The notes under the pieces are model-generated. The model made no database searches, was not told the DNA's origin, and saw only the letters and a program-made list of their open reading frames with translations. Below, piece after piece: positions 23,191 through 35,983 of a stretch of DNA of 64,000 nt. The stretch comes from Patellaria atrata CBS 101060. Its lineage: Eukaryota > Ascomycota > Dothideomycetes > Patellariales > Patellariaceae. Location of the stretch: contig MU006111.1 of the NCBI GenBank assembly GCA_010093705.1, positions 186,001-250,000 on the forward strand, read 5' to 3'. Both the position numbers and the translations under genes were made by a program. The stretch's first letter is position 1; every line of letters starts with the position of its first letter.

Positions 23191-25090
23191 ATGGAGTTTT
23201 CCTCACCTTGTGCTGCTATGCACCCTCCTCCGGTACCTGGGCCTGGTGGTTGCAGACGCGACTTTGGCTCCTATCTTGCAGCACCTTCAGCTCGAACCTT
23301 TGCTCCCAACAGCTTCAACTTTAGAGATCTAAGCATGAAGGCCAAGCCCGATTACTTCACCATCAGACCCGTGAGGGGGTCTTCACCAACAGCGAGTTTG
23401 GCAGCTGATCTGTCACAAAACTTTCACATCGATCAGAGGTACTTGGTGACATTCCTCGGTTACCATGCAGATAGACTAACGTGCTTCCAGCCCTCAACTT
23501 CCAACTCCTCGTCGATCGCTTTTTACGTCGAACTTGTTCCCTCTCGACACCAGGGGTAAGAAGACAATGGAAGCCGCCGTAGAAGACTACTTTAACTTAC
23601 CCAAACGCACTATAGAAGGAACGATAACTCCTCCAATTCGGTGGGAAGGTGTCACCACACCTCCAATCCCCTCGTCTTCCCCGGGATTCGGAAACGATTC
23701 AATGGACATCTCACCTCTACCACACAAAGCACCCTTCTCCTTCGTGTCACCCATCACCGTTCATTCCCCGACCCCCGAATCGACAGCCCTCGACGACGAT
23801 ATGCTTTCACCCTGTACAAGTACCCCAAATGCCCTTTCCGACATATCAAATCTTCCTAAGCCATCCTTGGGCGTCGAGTGAGTGGTCAGGAAGCTTTACG
23901 CTGGTTCTTCTTTTGCTGATATCACACTAGTCGCAAACGTCTCTTCCCTCGTCCTAACCTTACGCGTACAAAGGGTTTCTCGACTAACACGGTGTCATTC
24001 AAGTCACGATTGGCAGAAAATCAGTTACCGCCTTTCAAGTTTGGTGCTGGAACTAGCGGCTTATGCAATTCGTCCACACCACTTGATGATTTCATGATGG
24101 AGTCTCCACCTCAGGATAACAAGACATTTGTTGCTCCCGCTCCTGTTGTCCCCCGTCCTCGTTCAAGACAGTCCTCATTCGGTACTAATCGTATCACCGG
24201 TTCTCCGATCACCAATATTCTCACGAAGAAGCCTGCACCTCGCCCACGTAAACAATTTCGAAGGTCTCAAAGCATGTTTGAAAATCCAGGTGACATCATG
24301 AAGCAGGAACCTGCTGGCTACAATCCTAACGGACTGCAATCTATCATGGATGTTGATGTCGTCCATAAGCCGGACTTACCCCACTTCATTCCAGAAAACG
24401 AACCGGAAGGCTTGCCACGTATCACTCAGGACACCTTGGTAGATGTACTTGATGGTAAATATGGCCATGTTTATGATCACGTCAAAGTCATTGATTGTCG
24501 ATTTGCATACGAGTATAAGGGTGGACACATTGACGGCGCGGTGAACTACGATAACAGGGAGATGCTGGTTGAAGATCTGTTCAATTGCGATCAAGCGCTT
24601 CCTTCAAAGACGTTGCTCGTTTTTCATTGCGAGTACTCCGCCCACCGTGCCCCAATGATGTAAGTCACCGTTGCTGTTCCCCTTGTCGTATACGATTAAC
24701 AAGAATGATCGCAGGGCTCGTTTCATCCGCCATAAAGATAGATCTGTCAACCAACTTGAATATCCCAAGCTCAGCTTCCCAGAAGTGTATATCCTTGATG
24801 GTGGATACCGTCGCTTCTTTGAGGAAAATAGTGTCCGCTGCTTCCCTCAGAATTACGTTGAGATGGATGCTAAGGAGTACGAGCATGAGTGCGAACGTGG
24901 AATGGGGAAACTTCGCCAACGAACAAAACTCAGCAGAGCTCAGACTTTCGCCTTCGGCCAAGGATCCGAAATGGAGGACAGTCCTACTGCTGTTGGTCGA
25001 TCAGCACCATCCAGCTTACTTCCGATGGACCTCTTGTTGAATGACAACCTCGGAACTCGTCGCCATGCTCAACGCACGTCTTCATATTAA
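23191..25090 (+). CDS. CDC25: CDC25-type M-phase inducer phosphatase
   Basis: Cdc25 (NimT in Aspergillus, Mih1 in yeast) removes inhibitory phosphate from Cdk1 Tyr15 to trigger mitosis. Exons are 23191-23438, 23491-23877, 23931-24659 and 24715-25090, giving 579 aa. The regulatory N-terminal half is Ser/Thr/Pro-rich and contains the conserved SPQLPTPRRSLFTSNLF block, formed across intron 1. The rhodanese-type catalytic domain runs from about 380 to 525, with KVIDCRFAYEYKGGHIDGAVN and the P-loop HCEYSAHRAP (Cys near residue 445), then YPEVYILDGGY-like FPEVYILDGGYRRFFE. The third intron falls just after the active-site loop (APM|MARFIRHKDR). Many SP/TP sites suggest CDK and other kinase control, as in the family. 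Confidence 0.94.
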
Positions 25091-27175
25091 CTCATAAGTG
25101 ATCTCTTTGTTTCACGGTGAATCGGAATTACGGCGTCATTGATCGGAGTATCGGGTTCAGGCCTTTGCGTAGCGGATGACACATATTTTCCATCTCTCTG
25201 CAGGCGTTCGAGCGAACTACCCTTTGGCATGGTTAGCCCCTTTTGTTTTCCGTATCTCCTCATATACCTGGCCATTGAAATTGGATTCTGGCCTTCTGAC
25301 TTATTATCCGTTTGGCTTATGCTTATTTCGGAAAGACTTATAGAGTCCTTAAATGAGTTCTCTACGAGACAACATACTTCTTCCGCTCTGAAGCGAGTCC
25401 ATTGATCTATGTTGAAGTGACAGTCACCGATATCGGAAGTGGCTTGTTACACCCCATCTCTTTTGTTTACTGCACCTTATCTGATTATAGCTCAGACTAG
25501 TCAGCTAGCAATTCTTGGAAACCATCCATGAATCCATATACTATCACACCCACTCACGAAATATTTTATACGACACACTTACCCTCCTCAACACATGCAC
25601 CGTCGTCACATCACCTCCATCACACATTTCCCAGTTGATCCTCACACAGCAACTTTAGGACCCTTCGATTCACGACACTTGTATTACCGCATCCTGTTTT
25701 TTGGTTTTTTGGTTTTTTTTTTTTTGGTATTTTTTTTTCCTTCCTCTCATCAGTGGTATCCTCCTTTTCCCCTTCGGACATACAAAAGTTTGTCAACTGT
25801 ACATATATGAAGATGGTTTTATCACAAGCGAGAAGGCGAGAGAAAAATGGATCTGAGTAATGGTGCTGTTCCCGTCGATAGGGGTTGGATCTGATCTGTG
25901 GTTGCTGTTATTAAGATGGCTCTAACTGATTTTCCGGTTATAGCTCTTCCTCTTCTTAGGATAGGAATACAGAGTTAAATCTTGGTTTTGAATCCAGTGT
26001 TGTGCGTGCCTGTTGTACTTTGCCTTGTCTTCCATATGTCCTGAGGATTATTGCTCTGCCCCTCTGACGCGGATCTACTCACACCTTATTCCCTTCATAT
26101 TCCCTAGTAGCTCCCCTCGCCAAAGCCCTACGATATTTTCGTCATCATTGATATACTTCCTTTCTCATACCCTCTAAAATTCATAATTGCTCCAACCTCT
26201 CACTCCAAACAGAACTTCAGACGAAAAAAAAAAAAAAAATTGAAAAAAAAGTGCAGAAGAAAACCTCCATAGAGGGAAAGTTAACCCGGCGAACGCATTT
26301 AACTTTATATTCTGGCGGAGCCGAGAACTCGAACTGATGACTATGAGATGACTGATAGGAAATTGACTGAAGGAAATCATGACTAAGGAAAAATGCCACC
26401 ACTCAGCTATTGCCGCCAGGATTAGAAGTAAGCCAACGTTTGAGCATTTATAGGGGACTTGTTTGGTGAAGGGATTTTGTTTGAATAGTTACTGACGTAA
26501 TTTGCTCCTGGCAGTCTCACCTGGTGTAGATGGGAGATGTTTTTTTTTCATATGAATTCATAACCACTGAGCTCCCCTTTCTTTATGTCCTCCCCTTAAG
26601 AATGCAACGGCCGAATCGATCTTCTCTATCCTTCCATCACGTTCTACAAATTTGCTCTTCAGAGTACAGTATCTCTGTATGAAGTTATTCATGCTTCGAA
26701 GACTTTATCAGCATTTACACCACCAGCTCGCCCTCCCTTGACGAATTTCTCCGTCCGTCTACCAATAAAGGGATTATCGACGCTACTTTTCCCCTTCTGT
26801 TCTGGTGTCTATTACGTAACTGTGCTTCCGAACCTTGGGATTTCGTTTCATCGCCATGGTCCGGTTGTAAGGTCTGGGGGGTTGTGTAAGGTTTGGGGAT
26901 TATGTACTCCCCCGTTAATCGTTACAGTGAACCCGACCCTTCCTTCACTCGATCAGATATAATCAGACTAGGAGACCTAAAGACACGGTTCGCAATATAG
27001 ACTCGACTTCACACTCGACACAGAACGAGCAGAGTCTTTGTAATAAGATTGTAAAGAAAAAGGAAAGAAAAAAAAAAAAAAAAAAGTCACCACCAATCCC
27101 CATCCCTATCCTATCACATCATCATCATCATCGTCGCCAGCCCGTCCATATACATAAGATTCCCCCCACCCTGGT
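25091..27175. other. Gene-poor 2.1 kb, CDC25 3' side
   Basis: AT-rich with several poly-T/poly-A runs (about 25699-25738, 26224-26249, 27061-27083). No gene is supported. It includes a weak pol III-box-like unit at 26224-26419, listed separately. Confidence 0.4.
26224..26419 (-). other. tRNA-like / pol III-box-like unit, not a functional tRNA
   Basis: On the minus strand a 7-nt inverted repeat (CTGGCGG..CCGCCAG, 26413-26419 with 26312-26318) brackets a sequence with a perfect A-box-like TAGCTGAGTGG (26409-26399) and a B-box-like AGTTCGAGTTC (26335-26325). T-runs of 8 and 15 follow downstream (26249-26242, 26238-26224). The T-stem does not pair and no anticodon arm is formed; the middle consists of degenerate repeats of AGTCA-type units. 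It may be a decayed tRNA or tRNA-derived short element, or chance. Confidence 0.25.
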
Positions 27176-27751
27176 TCATACAACACAACCGCCCGCCATC
27201 CTGTCCCCGAAATACAAATCCCGCATCGCAACGTAGACCTCACGATCCGTGGGTCTTCGTGACCGGCCACCCCTTTGCCGGAAAAAAGCTGCGATCTCGA
27301 CGTATGTCCGGCCTTCGGCTTTGAGGTACGCCAGTGCTTGCAGCTGAGAGGGCGTGAAGGGGTAGTGGTCTGGGTGCGGGGTGCGGCCGTGGTTACTTGA
27401 CCCGGTGTTGGGGGCGCGAGGGTAAGAGGGGGGAGTATGGGGGTAAGAGGGGGCAAAGGGGTGAGAGGTCCGGCCCCATACCCCTATGTTGCGGTCGTAG
27501 AGGGCGGTTGGGTCTGACCGGTGGGGGAGGTAGGGGTCGCTTGGGGACCAGGTGGAGTGCGGATGCGGCGACGGGGGGCTCTGGGATGCGTGACCGTAGG
27601 GTCCCGGGCGTGCGGTTTGATGCTGCCTCTGCCCCGGCGCCGTCGAAGGAGGATAGCTGTACGGGTGCGTGTTTGTCATGTCCGTGGCGGGCACGTTGGT
27701 AGGAGAGAGCAGGGCGTCGTAGTACGACCAATCTAGCTCGTCGGTTTGCAT
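27176..27751 (-). CDS. Orphan protein with C-terminal helix-turn-helix-like segment
   Basis: Intronless, 191 aa, starting MQTDELDWSYYDALLSP. I do not recognise a family. The first 125 residues are low complexity, rich in Pro, Ser, His and Tyr. The last 60 are well ordered: FTPSQLQALAYLKAEGRTYV, then EIAAFFRQRGGRSRRPTDRE and VYVAMRDLYFGD, which resembles a SANT/HTH-like three-helix unit (helix, turn with EIA, basic stretch, helix). The ORF is clearly more GC-rich than its AT-rich surroundings, which argues for coding. It stands alone, with more than 1 kb of gene-free DNA on each side. DNA binding is a guess from the segment pattern. Confidence 0.55.
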   Translation of the reverse strand: MQTDELDWSYYDALLSPTNVPATDMTNTHPYSYPPSTAPGQRQHQTARPGPYGHASQSPPSPHPHSTWSPSDPYLPHRSDPTALYDRNIGVWGRTSHPFAPSYPHTPPSYPRAPNTGSSNHGRTPHPDHYPFTPSQLQALAYLKAEGRTYVEIAAFFRQRGGRSRRPTDREVYVAMRDLYFGDRMAGGCVV

Positions 27752-28806
27752 GTTGAATGCGGATGCTGGTGGAACGAAGGGTGGGTTGTTAAGGTAAGAG
27801 GGTGGAGTGAGGCGAAGGCGAGGTGCGAGGGGTTTATATCGCGTACGACGTGGGATGCTGACGTGGCGAGGAGCGGGAGTGTCTTACTGGTTCCTGTGAG
27901 TTGGAAGGTATGTGGTGGTTTGTTCACGTCGGCGTTGTTTGCTGTGGGCTTAGAGGTCATGTGGGTAGGATATTGTTCTCAGTTTCGTGGTGACACCGGG
28001 GCAGGGAAGGTGGAGAATGAGTTAGTCGGTATGTTTACGCAGGATAGATAAGTGAACTGGAACTTCCGGTCGATAAGGTCATTTTTCAAGAGCACTGAAT
28101 GCGGTATACTTGGAATATTCTCATCTACGTACCATACCTTCGTCCCATGCTTGGACCTCTGGAAACACATTTATATCAACAAATCGTTGAGACAACTCGG
28201 TGATATACCTTAGTAGCAAAAGTTAGAAGAATCGAGCACTGAATCCCCCAAAGTGGTAGTTTTCCTTTTAATGGAGCTCTTTCGGTCACATACCTCCTTT
28301 TCGGCTGTTGGATGCTGGTTAGGCGTCTAACATTCTTAGGCATAAGAGATAGATTTCTTATTATACAAAGCCAACATCTATAACACAACTTTGTACAACC
28401 GAAATCGAGTGTCTCCACTAAGAAGCATAACCGAAAGACTTACCCAATGCCATTGGAAAGGAAATACCCTCATATGCATGATTTACTCAAATATGTTCCG
28501 AATTATGCATTAGAGAATCTGATGGACTACCTCTTAAGAAAGTATGTAACCTTAGTATAGTAAAAAGAACCTACTGAAGTTGGAGAGGTTAGATCTGTGG
28601 TGTTGTACTCGAGGTCTCGTATTCTTTCATTAGCTAAAACGCTTTCCGGCCGACACGAGAGTGAAGGGAACAAGTAGGTTTGTGGGCTCCCCATACAGCA
28701 AAGCCGAACACGTTTTTATATATACCACCAGATATGCTATTAGGATACGGTACTTTAGAATTGCCCAGGGTGATGCTAAGGTTGAACTCAGTAAGTGATC
28801 ATCGAA
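27752..28806. other. Intergenic, promoter side of the orphan ORF
   Basis: The first 200 nt remain GC-rich and may be its leader. Nothing else is recognised. Confidence 0.4.
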
Positions 28807-29882
28807 CTATTTTTCGCAGTATACGTACAAATATTTTTCACCGTCTTTCTTCTCACCTAGCACCATAGACATCATTATAATCATTCTGGGGCGAAGAGGA
28901 GTATCATCTGCTTGTAATTTCCACGGAAGACAACTGGGAGAAGTGTGAAGACGATAACGATCATCAGCAACAAGATGGGAATCTGGACTGCCCCTGAACC
29001 TTTGCTTAATGATTGCATATAAATCTCCCGTCGTTCATTCCGATGGGAAAGAGAACTGGATTCCGCAAACATCGGTCACGGTAACGGGTGGTCCGAAGTA
29101 TGTGAATCTCGTTTCGATAGTCTGTAGGGTAGACTGGACCTGACATACGGTAATATATATCTGTTGCACGTTTGTGCTAAGACTCTAAATAGCAAGTTCA
29201 TAGTGGAAGGTGTAACAGTAAGCGGACCAGCGCTCAACGATATGTAGGAATGTATTAAAAGGTGAACAGTGACGAAGGGAAATTTAGCTAGCGTACCTAA
29301 GGCCCTTAAACATTTCCAAAAATGTCTTCATAGGCCCAGTGGATATATTATCAATGATATCAATCACCCTTGCAACCGTCGATTTGGTCTCCTGAATAGT
29401 GAGACCCTGAGCCTCTAGTTGAGTTTCGAGTTGATGGTAGGAACTTTCCGCCCGCTTTGAGATGACTGTTAACGTCGAAATCTGGTTTTTGTTTAAGGCC
29501 AAGTTTAGGATTGATGAGGAAGGTAAGATGGCCTCGCAGTTTGACAATATCTTCCGTCTTTTGAAACCCCAGGAAAACATTCGCTGAGTATCCTTGAACT
29601 TGCCCTCCGACTGTTCAGTTCCCAAACTCCGCCCATACTTTTGAATATCGAGGAGACATTGTTCCAGAGAATTTTTACAAAAGCCAGCTGCCGATCTAAT
29701 ATTTCACCATCTTCCGCGTTTAGGGTCTGGACCTCGTTTAATATGGGTTTAAGACATTTGAGGTCTCGTACAAGTTCCTGATACTCCGATTTTGCTCCTT
29801 TGGTATTGTGGAAGATGCGGGTGGTCTCATTAACCAGCTTCAATAGTGCTAAAAGGTCACTAGCGGAAAATTCAAAGGACAT
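28807..29882 (-). pseudogene. Decayed gene: STAND-type N-terminal domain plus fungal ubiquitin-like domain
   Basis: The start MSFEFSASDLLALLKLVNET at 29882 and the following Glu-Leu-rich helices match the fungal N-terminal domain of STAND/NACHT proteins. The reading frame shifts near 29690-29700, after which the family pattern continues as CKNSLEQCLLDIQKYGRSLG and onward to MKTFLEMFKGL. A 120-nt intron (29296-29177) leads in phase to NVQQIYITVCQVQSTLQTIE and GPPVTVTDVCGIQFSFPSE. An in-frame TGA follows, then LYAIIKQRFRGSPDS, DDRYRLHTSP and RPRMIIMMSMVLG, which reads like the fungal ubiquitin-like (ULD) domain that often follows such N-termini. The frame ends at 28807. With one frame change and one internal stop it is probably a pseudogene; sequencing error at either point is possible. 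Neither ORF alone shows this architecture. Confidence 0.6.
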
Positions 29883-31375
29883 TATTGCTGAGAATCGCAG
29901 AAAATGTGTCAACAATGGGATGAGAAAAGATGAATACGAACAGACGGAATGAGTATCGACAGCATTCTCATTTGTGTGACTCGGAGAACATAATAGTTGA
30001 ACTAGCGTGAGCAGAGTAGCTATGCAGAGAAAGGTAACAGGAAGAAAATTCTCCTTTAAATCCACTAGCAAGATTGTTGCTCGATAATAAGGTATGAAAG
30101 TTGCACTATGTGGAACGAAGACATTGTTTGCTCTCAAGGGTCGAGCTCAACCTCTTGATATACGGACCACCATTGGTCATTATGGGTGTTTTGTGATACT
30201 TATATTCCCCCATCCTGAACATAAGACCATATAATTGGGATTGAAAAAGCAATTAGGCAGAGGTACCCTGAGCACGTGCAACAGATTGCAAACTCATACT
30301 GCGCTAGTCACCTGACCCGTTTGAGACACTTTGACTTTGGTATATAATATATCGGTTCAAAGAAAAATCTCGGTGGCTCATTAGGGGCCACGCACGGTTT
30401 GCATGCGTGCGGCGATGGGGTTGATTCTGGCCATCGTTAAGTTCATTCCCTTTACTGTTACCGATAATTTTCTTAAAGCAGCTTATCCTCCTATTAGATA
30501 TCCTAGGATCCGGGGGTTACCACCACCGGGACCGTAAGGATAACCCAATACGGTGTACTGGGTTAGACTTGAGGAATCAAATTAAACAAACTTTTTTTTC
30601 ATCCTGACTTTCCTTATTTTTAATTCAACGCTTGACAAGTAGCGAATAAGACGTATATGCCACGATAGAAGGAGGGACTTAGAGGAAGAGAAATATAAGT
30701 AGGTTCTACTTTAGTTCCTTGAAGCATATAACCTTCTTTCAGCTCCATGAGACCGAGAGTTATCTTTTTCAACAAACTACTCGAGGGTTCACGTACATGA
30801 TTCGTTATTACTCATATCTCGTTAAGGTGGAGAAGGTGGTTTTGCAGATTCTCCCTTACGTCTTCCTGTGGGCGTCATAAGGTTTAAATCAATCTGCTCG
30901 TAACGTGCGGACAAATGCAGATCTCGAAATCATAGACTATGCGGACAAGTATAACCCGGCACCATCGAAAACGAAGAAGATGAGCAATCTGTCCTTCATT
31001 CGCCTAGTTGATGGCTTCGTCTGTAATGTTCAGATATGAAGACGAAATCTTGTCGAAATCTTGTTTCAGCACGGTCCATTTAGAACCAAAGTGTCATCCC
31101 AGGTCGCATCACGTGGACGGCTTCGCATTGACTCCCTCGAATACGAACATAGCGTCTCTTCATTTGAACGCCTATCAAGGTATAATAAATAAGTAAAAGA
31201 CTATCGGAGCTTCGATGGATCGTTTCAAGTTCTTCCCCTCAACAGTTCCATTGCGTTTTCGCAATCTGTATTTCACATCCACAAAGTATAATACATAGTC
31301 ATACCTTAACCGGAAAAAACCATTCAAAAGCAACAAGTCATACGTGCTACACACCATTTCTCTATCGTCCGAAAG
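29883..31375. other. Intergenic 1.5 kb
   Basis: No gene is supported. It contains a small hairpin (TAACCCA at 30541-30547 with TGGGTTA at 30559-30565, 11-nt loop) and a CGCACG/CGTGCG hairpin near 30395-30415. An extension of the preceding frame upstream of 29882 exists but lacks family similarity. Confidence 0.4.
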
Positions 31376-32537
31376 ATGCACTTGCACACCATCCTTACCT
31401 GGTTCAGTCCAACCTACTCCGCCCTCTTCTCCCCCCTCCTATGGTCATACCGCTGGCGTCTCCTAGCCTTCCAACCCCTCGCCCTCCTCATCAACAGCCT
31501 CAAATACCTCCCACTACTCTTTTCACCCCGATACACAGTCCTGCGCATCCCCGTCCGCAACAAACGTACCGTACGAGCTCTGGTCTTCCGCCCCCCCCCA
31601 GCAACCCAACTCAGACGCAAACACATCGCGCAGATTCCTGGCACCCTTACACCTCGACATCCACGGCGGCGGCTTCCTAGGCGGCATCGCAGAGATGGAC
31701 TTCCCCTTCTGCAGCCGCCTGAGCGATCTTACGGGCACCGTCGTGGTTTCCACCGAGTACCGCCACGCGCCCGCTTACCCGTTCCCCGCCGCTCATGAGG
31801 ACGTGGACGATGTCGTGGATTGGCTGTTCCACAACGCGGGATCGGAGCTGGGTGCGGACCGAGGGATGTTTACCGTGAGCGGGTTCTCCGCGGGCGGGAA
31901 CCTGGCGTTGGCGGTGAGTCAGGGGAGGCGATGCCGGAGGGGGGAGAGGATGAAGGTTAAGGGGAGTGTGACTTTTTATGCGCCTGTAAGGATGCCGTAT
32001 TTCCTTTTTTGCTTTCTGGTCGGTTCCGAGTTGTAGGGAGTCTGCTGAGTGCTGTTTTTTGAGCAAGGTCGATTTGAGGGTTCCGCCGGAGAAGAAGCCT
32101 GTTCCGCCCGGTTATCCTAAGATTGATCCACTGAGGTTCTTGCTGCCTTTGTATGACTCTTATGCTGGACAGGGGAATCCACGGGAGGTCACGGATTCAA
32201 GGTTGCATCCGATATTGGCGGATGTGGAGACTTTGCCTAGGAATATGCTGTTCATCATTCCAACCATTGATATACCGCTGCACGAGCAGCTAACTTTCGT
32301 CGAGCGGATGAAAGCAGACCTGCATAAAAAGGGAGTCAAAGAGACTGAGAGGAAAGTGGAAAGTATTATCTTCGAAAAGGGGTTTCATGGATGGCTAGAA
32401 GGTATGTTAGGGGTATAGTTTGACTCCAAGTGCTAAGCATAGTAGTGCCTTCGTTTGCGATCGACGAACAAACGAGAACTGAAGCCTTCAATGCTGCATT
32501 CCAGTTCATAGGAGAGATCCATACGAGATATAGCTGA
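31376..32537 (+). CDS. Alpha/beta hydrolase (HSL-like, fold-3) with frame break at a poly-C run
   Basis: A predicted esterase/lipase of the hormone-sensitive-lipase group, about 344 aa. The hydrophobic N-terminus (first 50 residues, MHLHTILTWFSPTYSALFSP) may anchor it to a membrane. The oxyanion motif HGGGF, the nucleophile motif GFSAGGN (Ser), an Asp in PTIDIPLHEQ and a His in GFHGWLE give a complete catalytic triad. Exons are 31376-31985, 32068-32401 and 32446-32537; the last acceptor may instead be 3 nt upstream. The N-terminal frame and the HGGGF frame join only if the run of nine C at 31591-31599 had eight, so this is either a sequencing indel or a real frameshift. Everything downstream is intact. 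Substrate unknown. It is convergent with RPS31. Confidence 0.75.
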
Positions 32538-32782
32538 ATGTAGGGAACAGCTGGGATGCCTTGCCTCAACTGTGGTATTACCAGTCAGCTCTCAGGCCAG
32601 AGATGAAAATGGCGAATCAGCACTCAATCATCGAAATAAAATCACATCTCTCCTCAGCACAAGTTACTTTGTTAGCAGCAGGAAGTTTCTGTATTTGTCC
32701 GTCATGCATATCATCTAGTTACATTGACCCCTTAATAGCAACGACCCAGCGTGATATCGTGACTGAAAATCAGATCATTCGT

Positions 32783-33966
<1,184 letters not shown>

Positions 33967-35983
33967 ATGGAGAACTGTGCTAACAACGGAATGTTCAGTT
34001 ACGGACCCAGAAGATATCCCATATATCTTAGACAATTTTCCAACCGGACTCGACTTGCATTCAATATGCTGTCCAATCCGTCCTCGAGCATCCAAAAGCG
34101 GCGTCAAATGCATAGACGACAAAACTCAACACCGTCTCTCGAGGTAGTGAACATGCCATCACTTCCTGCCATACCGCAGAAGAAGATCCAACACCGAAGG
34201 GGAATGAGCCTAGACCAAAGAGTCTCCGTCATTGCACCATTCCCGGACCGGACGATAACAGCTAACAACCGACCCAGATCGCAGGATTCACACATGGTAA
34301 GTATTACTAACATAGGACAACAACAACCACAGCATTCCGTGCAGGTAACGCAGCAGCACGTACAAGCCCAGCCGGGCACTCAATACCAGAAAGAGGTACA
34401 AAAACAGGAACCACAAACAAGACCACAACCATCCGAGGAGCAGATAAGGAATCTACAAGAACAGATAAGATCAGTATATGGAGTTGAGGGAGCATTTATC
34501 GTACTTCCCGGAGCGGTACCAGCACCGACAAAGACATCACCCCAGGTGAAAACGGAGCATCTTGACATAGCTCCGATGCCCAGTAGTTTGAATGACCTCC
34601 CAGAAATAAATTTAGAACCCATGAGCGTAGGAAACAGCTTTGACTTTAAGATGGGTAGCCAAGGGGGCGATGTGGGATATGAATCTTCCTACTATTCGGC
34701 ATCGCCAGGAAGATCACCAATGGCATCTCCACATCAGCGATCAGTTGCAACCTTTCAAGGTCATAACTCGCGGTTGGGTATCAGTGGTGTACCACTGCTC
34801 CCGGTAGCAGAAAATATGAACGACTTTGATGCATTTCTTGCATCTCCTACCAGATCACCACTCTCACCAGGAGCGATGTCAATGACAGATTTGAATCTAG
34901 GGTTCGACGCTTCCATCGAAGCCACTGGTATCTCCCCAGAGGAGGTGCAGTCATACATCAGTGAGCAAGACCAGTCAACACACCGATGGACTTGCCTTTA
35001 TCCGGGGTGCGATAAGACATTTGGAAGACGAGAAAACATTCGATCCCACGTCCAGACCCACTTAGGGGATCGTCAATTCCGCTGTAACCATTGCGGAAAG
35101 TGTTTCGTAAGGCAACATGACCTCAAGAGGCATTCTAAGATCCACACTGGCGACAAGCCGTACAAATGTCCTTGTGGTGGAGGATTTGCACGACAAGACG
35201 CCTTGACGAGACATCGACAGCGAGGCGTTTGTGAAGGAGGCTTCCCGAGTGCAGCCAAGAGCACAGCGAGAAGGGGAAGGCCAAAGAAACAGAGACCGGA
35301 TCTTGAAGAACGAGCAGACAAGGCAAATAGAACTCGAAGAGCGTTGGCGTATGCATCATCATCCTCAGGGGCATCTCAATGCTCCGACGTGTTTTCGCCA
35401 ACTGGCAGCTTTGACGACTATGACCCTACCAGGATTGAGTTCACGGATCTGCGGTCATTAGAGGCGCAGCCATCAGAGCCGGCATCTGATCCATTTAGGT
35501 AAGTCATAATCCATCAGAACCGATACACACCGTACTAATATTGCCAGTTTTGATACAACATCAAGTCCCTACAACAGCGACGCCATCGATACCGCCGCCA
35601 CTTCATTCGACCTGAAAGCAGCCACAGACAATCTCTTCCAGCTCTCCACAGAAGCATTCACACAGACCCCCCCCATGTCACCGACAAACCAAAGCCCCGA
35701 GGCCAACGAAAACGCAGTTCTGGAGCTACTCAAGTCCTCAGAACCGAACAGTAAAGCCGGACCACCATCGAACCATCTCACAACGCCGCCAACATCGCCA
35801 GCACAGTTCTTCGACGAGTTGGATCAAGCCGTCGCTTCGTATGGAAACTCTAATCAAGCGATGGACTTCAGCATGTTTTGTGATGCGGGAGATGGGACGG
35901 TGTCAAGCCCGGAAGAGATTTTCAGTTCCATGACCCCCGAAGAGGCGTTGGCTACGTCTATGGCTTGGATTGATGCGTTGTAA
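33967..35983 (+). CDS. C2H2 zinc-finger transcription factor, ACE2/SWI5 type
   Basis: Exons 33967-35498 and 35548-35983 give 655 aa. Three tandem C2H2 fingers lie at about residues 339-421: WTCLYPGCDKTFGRRENIRS, then FRCNHCGKCFVRQHDLKRHS, then a divergent third finger YKCPCGGGFARQDALTRH with the first Cys pair as CPC. The FGRRENIRSHVQTHLGDRQF signature is that of Ace2/Swi5 regulators, which in yeast drive daughter-cell and cytokinesis genes and in filamentous fungi affect septation and morphology. A basic RRGRPKK nuclear-targeting-like motif follows the fingers. The N-terminal half is Gln/Pro/Ser-rich; the C-terminus is acidic (SSPEEIFSSMTPEEALATSM). The start is uncertain, since the conserved part begins near MLSNPSSS at 34066. 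Targets unknown. Confidence 0.85.

Noticed and set aside
26312-26419. Functional tRNA gene on the minus strand
   Set aside because: A-box is good but the T-stem does not pair, the D- and anticodon arms do not form, and the acceptor stem pairs for only about five bases.
29883-30137. N-terminal extension of the STAND-type gene to an upstream ATG
   Set aside because: The conserved family start is MSFEFS at 29882; the upstream residues show no similarity and are likely leader sequence.
30541-30565. Hairpin as an intrinsic terminator or regulatory RNA
   Set aside because: A 7-bp stem with an 11-nt loop in a fungal intergenic region is easily due to chance and is not followed by a T-run.
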